A DNA stretch of 32,727 nt from a virus. Below the pieces are notes generated by a model. It was given only the letters and a program-made list of their open reading frames with translations. It had not been told where the DNA came from and made no database searches. Of the stretch, positions 27,908 to 32,727 are shown in pieces; the first letter of the stretch is position 1, and every line of letters starts with the position of its first letter. The stretch spans positions 1-32,727 of the IMG/VR virus record IMGVR_UViG_3300010300_000053. The stretch is one strand, 5' to 3'. The position numbers and the translations under genes were made by a program.

Positions 27908-29836
27908 TTACTCTCTGATTAAATTCCCGTTTGAGTAGCTAGATGTATAAAAATCTCTGGTAAATACTGTTCCAGAAATTTCATCTCCCGATGTAATAAC
28001 ATCCTTTATCATATTTATTTTGCTTTTTGAGATATCTAATTCTAAGTAGAGGTCTCTAAGTCCCACAACATCATTAGATTCTGGAAATGCTTGGATTTCT
28101 ACAATATTATTTGGTTTTTCTGTTGATATGATATTTACTGTTGATAGACTTATTTCCCCCTTCACATAATCAACAGTTCCTGCTGATTTACTAATAACTC
28201 TTACAGTTCCATCATCTAAAGGTTTAACAATAGATAAGATTCCAGTTTTCTTGTCATTATTTGGCACATCAGTAAGATAAACTGTCCCACTATTATTAGA
28301 AATTGTAAATCCAGTAGATTTAATATTAAATCCACTTTGATTCACATGGAACTGATTTCCAAAACATAATTCATACTGTGCAAATTGATTTGGCAATGCA
28401 ACCAGATTTCTTCTAATTGTAACTCTAGTAATGTTAGAAGAAATTGCAGTGTCTGTGTTATCAATAGTTTTGAGAACTTTACTGTATCTAAATCTACCAC
28501 CAAACTTGTTAAGTTCTAATGAATTTGAATAACTTGTCAGTGAATTAGAAATTTGAGATTTTAGTGTATCTGCAGTAGATACTTGTGAATCATTGTAATA
28601 AACAAATGAATCCAATTCAACATAAAGAATTTTAAGATCAACTATTGTTTGATTGATTCCAGAAACAGAATACTGCTTTAATTGTGAAAGAATTCTGCTT
28701 TTATTGAAATCAGATACAAAGTTTCCATTTTTAGGTTTAATTGATATTTGAACAGTTCCAAATTGTGGGGGATCTAATTCTTCACCACCAACAACAGAAA
28801 CAGATTCTGTATCTGGATATATCTTCTTGATAATTGACTCATAATCACGTCCTGTAACTGCTCTGTTTTGTGCAGAGTATATTCTAGGTGCAAAGTACTT
28901 GATAGAGTCTATAGGCTCGATCTCAGCACCATTCTGTGCAGAGGATTGAGTTGTTACTGTGAATGGTTGTAATGTGAGAGGAGATCCAATGTCATTTTGA
29001 ATTGATCCTGCAAATGAAAATACCGAAGGTCCATTACCTGCAATACCATCAGTTACAATATAATTGATAGTGATAATACTACCATCCTCTATTTTTTTGC
29101 CAATTAAACCATCACCAAATAAAAGTTCATACTTTTCATCTTGAACTTCTTGTAAAAGATATATTAATGATGTTCCATCTACATTAATAATATCTTCAAC
29201 TAACTTATACTCAAGACCTAGTTCAGACTCATTATCACTAACGTATACTCTAATTGTAGAGGTATCAATAAATGGATTATCTAAAATAAATCTTTGATCT
29301 AATGATCCATCAAAAACAAATTGTTTGGTTAAATACGTTCCTTGAAATATTTCTACATTACTAAATGTTGCTCTACGAGCATTTACATTTGCACCACCTT
29401 CATTAATAAAATCTATATTTTCTGTTGGTTGCTGTATATCCTCTACAATCGAAAACACATATGATGAACTATTTGAATTTCCAACACAAACAAGACCCGA
29501 CTTTAAATTCATTGTCGGTGTTTCTGTATTATAAACATCAACAGTAAATGATACTGTTGCCTTTGCTGCTGATCTTGATCTAGGAACATATCCAATGTTT
29601 CTTGCCAATGATACAACATTCTCTCTCAATGTCGCAGAGTCTAAGAAAGACTCATTGACAATCATGTTTGAGTTGAATGCAGTAATATAAGTGTTATATG
29701 CAAGAGTGTCAATCAATACAGAAAAATTAGACCCCTCAAAGTCAAATCCTGTAAAGTCAGAATTTGCTCTGAGGTAGTCTTTAATCGATTCTTTTATCTG
29801 ATCGAAATCTAGATTAGTATATTTTGTAAAAGGCAT
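27908..29836 (-). CDS. 6: Baseplate wedge protein, gp6-like
   Basis: The product has 642 residues, near the 660 of T4 gp6, which forms the inner ring that ties the six wedges of the baseplate together. It belongs to the baseplate J/gp6 superfamily. The N-terminus (KYTNLDFDQIKESIKDYL, then GSNFSVLIDTLAYNTYI and RENVVSLARNIGYVPRS) is the typical gp6 opening. The middle has the family segment YFAPRIYSAQNRAVTGRDY around residues 310-330, followed by IKKIYPDTESVSVVGGEE. The C-terminal region is beta-rich. It starts 1 nt behind the gp25 stop and is followed after 1 nt by the giant gene, so gp25, gp6 and gp7 form one tight unit. Confidence 0.92.
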   Translation of the reverse strand: MPFTKYTNLDFDQIKESIKDYLRANSDFTGFDFEGSNFSVLIDTLAYNTYITAFNSNMIVNESFLDSATLRENVVSLARNIGYVPRSRSAAKATVSFTVDVYNTETPTMNLKSGLVCVGNSNSSSYVFSIVEDIQQPTENIDFINEGGANVNARRATFSNVEIFQGTYLTKQFVFDGSLDQRFILDNPFIDTSTIRVYVSDNESELGLEYKLVEDIINVDGTSLIYLLQEVQDEKYELLFGDGLIGKKIEDGSIITINYIVTDGIAGNGPSVFSFAGSIQNDIGSPLTLQPFTVTTQSSAQNGAEIEPIDSIKYFAPRIYSAQNRAVTGRDYESIIKKIYPDTESVSVVGGEELDPPQFGTVQISIKPKNGNFVSDFNKSRILSQLKQYSVSGINQTIVDLKILYVELDSFVYYNDSQVSTADTLKSQISNSLTSYSNSLELNKFGGRFRYSKVLKTIDNTDTAISSNITRVTIRRNLVALPNQFAQYELCFGNQFHVNQSGFNIKSTGFTISNNSGTVYLTDVPNNDKKTGILSIVKPLDDGTVRVISKSAGTVDYVKGEISLSTVNIISTEKPNNIVEIQAFPESNDVVGLRDLYLELDISKSKINMIKDVITSGDEISGTVFTRDFYTSSYSNGNLIRE

Positions 29837-29837
29837 A

Positions 29838-30239
29838 TTATCTTGTTGCCTCTAATAGAAACGAATATTCTTGTGTTGGAAACTCTTGTCCAATAATATC
29901 AAAGATTACAGTCACATTAAAAGCATTTTGATCTGGTCTTGGTTGAACTTCTACTTGAAGATTATCAACCCTTGGCTCAAAATTTTCGATTGATATTTGA
30001 ATTTGATCACTAATAACTGAGGCAGTACCAAAGTCTACGAATTCAAACAAACTTCCCCTCACATCAGATCCAAATATAGGATTAAAAAACTTTTCGGTAG
30101 GGATAGTTTGAACAATATTCCTTACAGATCTTCTGATTGCTGCCTCATTTTTAAGTGCAGAAATATCTTTTGTCACAGGATGGGGCACAAAAGACAAACT
30201 AATGTCCTTAAATGCCCGTGATATCCTCTGAATTGCCAT
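29838..30239 (-). CDS. 25: Baseplate wedge protein, gp25-like
   Basis: The product has 133 residues (T4 gp25 has 132). This family, with a lysozyme-like fold but no retained enzyme function, forms part of the inner baseplate with gp6 and gp53 and has relatives in type VI secretion (TssE). The sequence shows the expected order: SLSFVPHPVTKDISALKNE near residues 14-32, AAIRRSVRNIVQTIPTEKF at 33-51, and FNPIFGSDVRGSLFEF at 51-66. It ends with a beta hairpin (NAFNVTVIFDIIGQ). The gene starts a late transcription unit behind TATAAATA at 30262-30269 and is followed after 1 nt by gp6. I am confident of the assignment. Confidence 0.94.
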   Translation of the reverse strand: MAIQRISRAFKDISLSFVPHPVTKDISALKNEAAIRRSVRNIVQTIPTEKFFNPIFGSDVRGSLFEFVDFGTASVISDQIQISIENFEPRVDNLQVEVQPRPDQNAFNVTVIFDIIGQEFPTQEYSFLLEATR

Positions 30240-30261
30240 TTTGACTAGAGTTTTCTGAATT

Positions 30262-30269
30262 TATTTATA
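30262..30269 (-). promoter_or_regulatory. T4-type late promoter TATAAATA before gp25
   Basis: The minus strand reads TATAAATA 22 nt before the gp25 start at 30239 and 3 nt past the stop of the 82-aa gene (30273-30275). The match to the T4 late consensus is exact. It should drive gp25, gp6 and the giant gene. Its position at the junction of two genes repeats the pattern seen at 15237 and 6215, which strengthens the call. Confidence 0.68.
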
Positions 30270-30272
30270 CCT

Positions 30273-30521
30273 CTATCCGTAGATTGGTTCTGTACCATAC
30301 TCCCAATCATCATAATCTTCGTCATTACGAATTTTTTCATGCAATTCTGCCTGTTTTTTCAAATCATGACGTTTTCCTTTGTCGTACATGACCTCAGAAA
30401 GTACTCTTTCTTCGGGATCATTCGTTTTTTGTGGCATTGACCAGTAGTCTGTTGTTAAACTTGATGTTCCCCACATAGACCTCATGTAATCTTTATCTCT
30501 ATCGACGGGTGAGTTGCCCAT
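30273..30521 (-). CDS. Small acidic hypothetical phage protein (82 aa)
   Basis: The product has 82 residues, is rich in charged residues, and has a mid-part of alternating Lys and Glu (KGKRHDLKKQAELHEKIRND) that should form a single helix, followed by an acidic tail with several Tyr and Trp (YDDWEYGTEPIYG). No cysteine, signal peptide or membrane span is present. The start is well supported by an AGGAG ribosome site about 7 nt upstream. It comes after a late-promoter-like AATAAATA and ahead of gp25, so it is probably expressed late with the baseplate. I do not recognise its function. Confidence 0.7.
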   Translation of the reverse strand: MGNSPVDRDKDYMRSMWGTSSLTTDYWSMPQKTNDPEERVLSEVMYDKGKRHDLKKQAELHEKIRNDEDYDDWEYGTEPIYG

Positions 30522-30576
30522 TTTGACTCCTGATTAGTGAAAATCAGAACTTTTTGAGGGGTTGCTATCCCTTGAA

Positions 30577-30584
30577 TATTTATT
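30577..30584 (-). promoter_or_regulatory. Late-promoter-like AATAAATA before the 82-aa gene
   Basis: The minus strand reads AATAAATA, one base away from T4 TATAAATA and compatible with the NATAAATA pattern reported for S-PM2. It covers the stop codon of the 198-aa gene (30580-30582) and lies about 55 nt before the 30521 start, so the leader would be longer than at the other three sites. The region is AT-rich, so chance is more likely than for the exact matches. Confidence 0.45.
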
Positions 30585-31176
30585 TTATCCAAAAACCTTT
30601 GCGAAGATAGTCAAAATCTTCTATATATTGATATTTTGTGTCAAAATTTACATCGTTTTTATCCCATACAGGTATTGCTTCTGTATTATTATATCGAAAA
30701 TCTGGATTTTGTCGAAAATGTACTTCAATGAGTTTATTTCCTATAAATTCGCAGTTGATCCAATCATAATTACCAATCAAATCATTTAAAATTGAAGGAA
30801 AAATAACCTTATAATCAATTTTTTCCCATTTTTTCCATTTATATAAAGGATCATAAGAATTACGAGTTCCTAATACCACTAATTTTGATTCTTTTTGATA
30901 AAAATCAACACTAATATGATCCCCCTCAAAAATTTCACACCAAAACTCTGATGGATGATATAAATCAGTGCCCTTATAGATATACTCAATACGAGAAAAA
31001 CGTCCCATACCAAGTAGATTCATAGAAGGACGCACAACATAAAAGTCGGACTTAGGTACATCAGTCCCAACAGGACCACATGTATAACCTAACTTCCGAC
31101 TTAAAATTAACTTATTGTAAACCCAAAGGTCATCAGTGTGAATTTGATTCCATTCCTGATTTCCTTCTAGATACAT
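30580..31176 (-). CDS. Hypothetical protein, tentative ATP-grasp-like (198 aa)
   Basis: The product has 198 residues and is rich in aromatic residues. A segment near residues 40-60 (PKSDFYVVRPSMNLLGMG) resembles the nucleotide-binding strand and Gly-rich loop of ATP-grasp proteins. The parts FWCEIFEGDHISVDF (about 78-92) and INCEFIGNKLIEVHFRQNPD (about 140-160) resemble the strand pairs holding the metal ligands. This is a remote impression, and the protein is shorter than usual ATP-grasp enzymes, so I give it low weight. It overlaps the stop of the upstream 33-aa gene by one base (TAATG). It may be a moron gene carried between the small genes and the baseplate unit. Confidence 0.6.
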   Translation of the reverse strand: MYLEGNQEWNQIHTDDLWVYNKLILSRKLGYTCGPVGTDVPKSDFYVVRPSMNLLGMGRFSRIEYIYKGTDLYHPSEFWCEIFEGDHISVDFYQKESKLVVLGTRNSYDPLYKWKKWEKIDYKVIFPSILNDLIGNYDWINCEFIGNKLIEVHFRQNPDFRYNNTEAIPVWDKNDVNFDTKYQYIEDFDYLRKGFWIK

Positions 31177-31277
31177 TATTTTTTCTTTTTGCGTTTAGCA
31201 CATTTTTTAGGAGACAAAACGTTTTTACAACGTTTATCAGGTCTTGATTTGCCTCCTTTATGTATCCAACGTCCCAT
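31176..31277 (-). CDS. Tiny basic Cys-containing protein (33 aa)
   Basis: This 33-residue frame starts MGRWIHKGGKSRPDKRCK and ends with CAKRKKKK. It contains two Cys 14 residues apart, and more than a third of the residues are Lys or Arg. Both ends overlap neighbouring genes by exactly one base (TAATG), which argues that it is a real gene in a coupled chain. Such charge suggests nucleic-acid binding, but there is no recognised domain. It would be missed by most gene callers because of its length. Confidence 0.6.
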   Translation of the reverse strand: MGRWIHKGGKSRPDKRCKNVLSPKKCAKRKKKK

Positions 31278-31426
31278 TATCGTCCTTGACCCCGATACAT
31301 CTTACGCTTCCCATTACGAGATGTAGCTGCATACTTCGTGTGCTTACCACTTCCTTGACGAGTTTTTTTGGGTTTCCCAGGCATAAACCCGTCTTTGACT
31401 AATCCAACCTTTGAACGTACTGCCAT
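31277..31426 (-). CDS. Small basic protein (49 aa), marine phage type
   Basis: The product has 49 residues: an opening MAVRSKVGLVKDGFMPGKPK, then a Lys/Arg/Gly-rich middle, then ATSRNGKRKMYRGQGR. It has no acidic residue except one Asp. An AAGGAG ribosome site lies about 7 nt before the ATG. The stop overlaps the next start by one base (TAATG). I recall similar short basic proteins from cyanophage genomes, always hypothetical. Binding to DNA or RNA is the natural guess from the charge. Confidence 0.68.
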   Translation of the reverse strand: MAVRSKVGLVKDGFMPGKPKKTRQGSGKHTKYAATSRNGKRKMYRGQGR

Positions 31427-31435
31427 AATAACTCC

Positions 31436-31597
31436 TTAAATCTTAATAATCTTAGTTTCTAAATCTTGTGGTCTTGGAGAACCTTTCTGATAATACTCTA
31501 TCGAAAGGTCCTCCATAATATCAAAGTATTCCTCCTGAGTCAATCCCTTATACAGAACTTTTCCTTTCTGGAGAATTGTATACTTTTCGTCAGACAT
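31436..31597 (-). CDS. Small acidic/basic hypothetical protein (53 aa)
   Basis: The product has 53 residues. The first half looks like a beta hairpin (YTILQKGKVLYKGLT) followed by a helix (QEEYFDIMEDLSIEYYQKG), a common shape for tiny adaptor proteins of phages. Its start overlaps the glycosyltransferase-like gene's stop by one base (TGATG), so it should be translated together with that gene. The next start lies 9 nt past its stop. No function is known to me. Confidence 0.68.
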   Translation of the reverse strand: MSDEKYTILQKGKVLYKGLTQEEYFDIMEDLSIEYYQKGSPRPQDLETKIIKI

Positions 31598-32355
31598 CAA
31601 ATCACTCTTGTCTTTTCGTGACCAACGCGTATACGAGGATCACACCAAATCTCAAAGCCTGCTTCCTTTGCATCCAGACAGAAACTTACATCCTCTCCAC
31701 ACATGTCCTGAACTTCCCCAGACTCAAAGACTTGCATCTTTGGTGCAAACCATGGATACTTCATCTCCTCGTGCTCAAAGACTCCGTACTTGATCAACAA
31801 CCATCCAAATCCTGCATAATCAACAGTAAATGGCTTGCGACGTTTGCCGATACTCTCAAGTGTTTCATGATTCATTACACCACCATTGTTACGGAAATCA
31901 TCCTCTTCCATCCAGTGTGCAACACTCGTCGTGCGACCGTCTTCTGTACAATACCATCCACTTGCAATATCAACATCCATCAGAACCAATTGATAGAACT
32001 TCTCAGTGCTGAACACAATGTCACTATCAATCCACAACTGATAATCATATTGCAACTTTCCATCCCAGGGAACTTGATCCGGTCCTCGCAGTACATTCGC
32101 ACCTAAACATTTGCATCTTGCAAAGTTTACCATCGATGAATAGTCTTGCGAAATCTGGATGCTTGCCCCTGCTTGTACAAGATCAAAACAAAGTTGTACA
32201 AAATTTTTCAGATACGTATAAGAAACTCCTCTACCAGGTAGACAAAAGACAATGGCCTTGCCTTTTACCATTTCCTTTGCTTTCTCATAGTCCCATTCTT
32301 GCTTGCTCTGAGACGCTTGTGGTGCCTTTGCTTTAACAGTAAATCCTTTAGCCAT
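31597..32355 (-). CDS. Glycosyltransferase-like protein (GT-A type)
   Basis: The product has 252 residues. It starts with a polar stretch and then a beta strand, KAIVFCLPGRGVSYTYL (about 33-49). The central QLWIDSDIVF (about 106-115) has the DSD form of the metal- and nucleotide-sugar-binding DXD motif of GT-A enzymes. Later parts fit an acceptor and catalytic side: YAGFGWLLIKYG (180-191), then CGEDVSFC (219-226) and a terminal VGHEKTRVI with a possible metal-binding His. It probably transfers a sugar to DNA, a virion protein or a host surface glycan; the substrate is not visible. Rough G+C is about 45% in the lines counted, above the structural genes, which suggests a separate origin. A sigma70-like promoter precedes it. 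Confidence 0.72.
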   Translation of the reverse strand: MAKGFTVKAKAPQASQSKQEWDYEKAKEMVKGKAIVFCLPGRGVSYTYLKNFVQLCFDLVQAGASIQISQDYSSMVNFARCKCLGANVLRGPDQVPWDGKLQYDYQLWIDSDIVFSTEKFYQLVLMDVDIASGWYCTEDGRTTSVAHWMEEDDFRNNGGVMNHETLESIGKRRKPFTVDYAGFGWLLIKYGVFEHEEMKYPWFAPKMQVFESGEVQDMCGEDVSFCLDAKEAGFEIWCDPRIRVGHEKTRVI

Positions 32356-32378
32356 AATAGTAAGTAACTACATCAAGT

Positions 32379-32407
32379 ATCATAACACTCTATCTATACA
32401 AAGTCAA
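32379..32407 (-). promoter_or_regulatory. Sigma70-type promoter before the glycosyltransferase gene
   Basis: On the minus strand TTGACT (32402-32407) is followed after exactly 17 bases by TATGAT (32379-32384). These match bacterial -35 and -10 consensus at five of six positions each with ideal spacing. The start codon at 32355 lies about 23 nt beyond. It differs in type from the TATAAATA late promoters and suggests that host polymerase can transcribe this gene set early. Confidence 0.62.
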
Positions 32408-32599
32408 TTACTCAAGATCTCGAATAATAATGCAGTCGTTCTCAACCTCGATGTTTACTTCGACTCCCTCGTACCACCCCTTCTCATCACAAATCCATTC
32501 AGGAATTGTGATGTAATGCTCTCCCGATACTGGATCGATCTCTATGGTCGTAAAATTTTCCTGGGGATTTTTTTGCATATTTCTGAATCCTGTTGCCAT
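32408..32599 (-). CDS. Small AbrB/SpoVT-like hairpin protein (63 aa)
   Basis: The product has 63 residues. The segment from about residue 18 to the end (TIEIDPVSGEHYITIPEWIC, then GVEVNIEVENDCIIIRDLE) follows the swapped-hairpin AbrB/MazE pattern: a strand, an ITIP strand, a short helix, and a final pair of strands around a Gly turn. Such domains bind DNA as dimers. The N-terminal arm (MATGFRNMQKN) is basic. There is no clear ribosome site, so the second Met at residue 8 is a possible alternative start. It sits directly downstream of an A/T palindrome and tandem repeats, which makes local autoregulation an attractive but untested idea. Confidence 0.6.
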   Translation of the reverse strand: MATGFRNMQKNPQENFTTIEIDPVSGEHYITIPEWICDEKGWYEGVEVNIEVENDCIIIRDLE

Positions 32600-32607
32600 G
32601 TTTTTAT

Positions 32608-32629
32608 ATATGAAAAAATTTTTTTATAT
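32608..32629. repeat. A/T palindrome in front of the 63-aa gene
   Basis: Two 11-base arms (ATATGAAAAAA and TTTTTTTATAT on the plus strand) mirror each other with one mismatch and no spacer. The site is 9 nt upstream of the 32599 start. It could be an operator or a bent A-tract. With only A and T runs, chance is possible. Confidence 0.45.
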
Positions 32630-32638
32630 GAGAGGATC

Positions 32639-32727
32639 TTTGAGTCTTATTTTAAATTTCTTTGAGTCTTATTTTAAATTTCTTTGAGTCTTATTTTAAA
32701 TTTCTTTGAGTCTTATATTTAAAGGTC
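32639..32727. repeat. 22-bp direct tandem repeat array, runs off right edge
   Basis: Three identical head-to-tail units of 22 bp (plus strand core TTTGAGTCTTATTTTAAA) occupy 32639-32660, 32661-32682 and 32683-32704. A fourth begins at 32705 and diverges after 12 bases by an inserted A. The array is in a gene-free stretch of about 130 bp and reaches the window end, so its true size is unknown. The period is close to two helical turns, as in operator or iteron arrays. Confidence 0.85.

Noticed and set aside
28005-28020. Late-promoter-like AATAAATA inside gp6
   Set aside because: It is in the middle of coding sequence near the gene end with no special spacing to the next start; chance is likely.
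30530-30575. Rho-independent terminator after the 198-aa gene
   Set aside because: Only a 4-bp AGGG/CCCT stem can form and there is no run of T after it on the minus strand.
31576-32336. Plus-strand frames opposite the glycosyltransferase-like gene
   Set aside because: Translations are low-quality and Cys/His/Ser-rich without domain sense, while the minus strand has a clear enzyme-like product.
32639-32727. CRISPR array
   Set aside because: The units are directly adjacent with no spacers between them, and no cas gene is nearby.

Overview
This window looks like part of the virion-structure cluster of a marine T4-like myovirus, of the cyanophage or pelagiphage type. Every gene I can support is on the minus strand, so transcription runs from right to left. 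The DNA is AT-rich (about one third G+C in the lines I counted), which fits a phage of Prochlorococcus, Synechococcus or Pelagibacter. No photosynthesis gene or other host-specific marker is present, so the host stays open. Gene order follows the T4 late cluster: gp25, gp6, a giant gp7-position protein, gp8, the proteins that stand where T4 has gp9 to gp12, a fibre at the fibritin (wac) position, gp13, gp14, gp15 and gp16. The baseplate, neck and packaging names rest on this synteny, on length, and on remembered family sequence. No search was run.

Right end (30.5-32.7 kb, read first): a 22-bp tandem repeat and an A/T palindrome, a 63-aa protein resembling an AbrB/SpoVT hairpin, a good sigma70-type promoter, then a more GC-rich set consisting of a glycosyltransferase-like protein, a 53-aa protein, two tiny basic proteins and a 198-aa protein. 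Their starts and stops mostly overlap. An 82-aa hypothetical gene follows a late-promoter-like AATAAATA.

Middle (6.2-30.2 kb): a TATAAATA late promoter leads into gp25, gp6 and a 4218-aa gp7-position protein. That protein is a string of repeated small modules with a YHYH-type domain and a beta-propeller placed inside another module. A second TATAAATA leads into gp8 and then a DUF4815-type protein. That protein is broken: its frame stops at 11794, while the next 772 nt are an uninterrupted frame without any ATG, GTG or TTG that joins a 1531-aa reading frame. The intact product would be about 2,400 aa, so this is a +1 frameshift (programmed, mutational or sequence error).

Left (1-6.2 kb): a third TATAAATA leads into a 111-aa structural protein, a fibre-like protein, neck proteins gp13 and gp14, gp15, the small terminase gp16, and a Lys-rich DUF5872-like protein cut by the window edge. 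gp14, gp8 and the giant protein share GGSGY-type repeats, and the first two are longer than their T4 counterparts by roughly the right amount.

The most interesting signals are the split DUF4815 protein, the modular giant baseplate protein with its inserted propeller, the repeat module shared between virion proteins, and the tandem-repeat control region at the right end. I see no defence system, CRISPR array, tRNA or insertion sequence.
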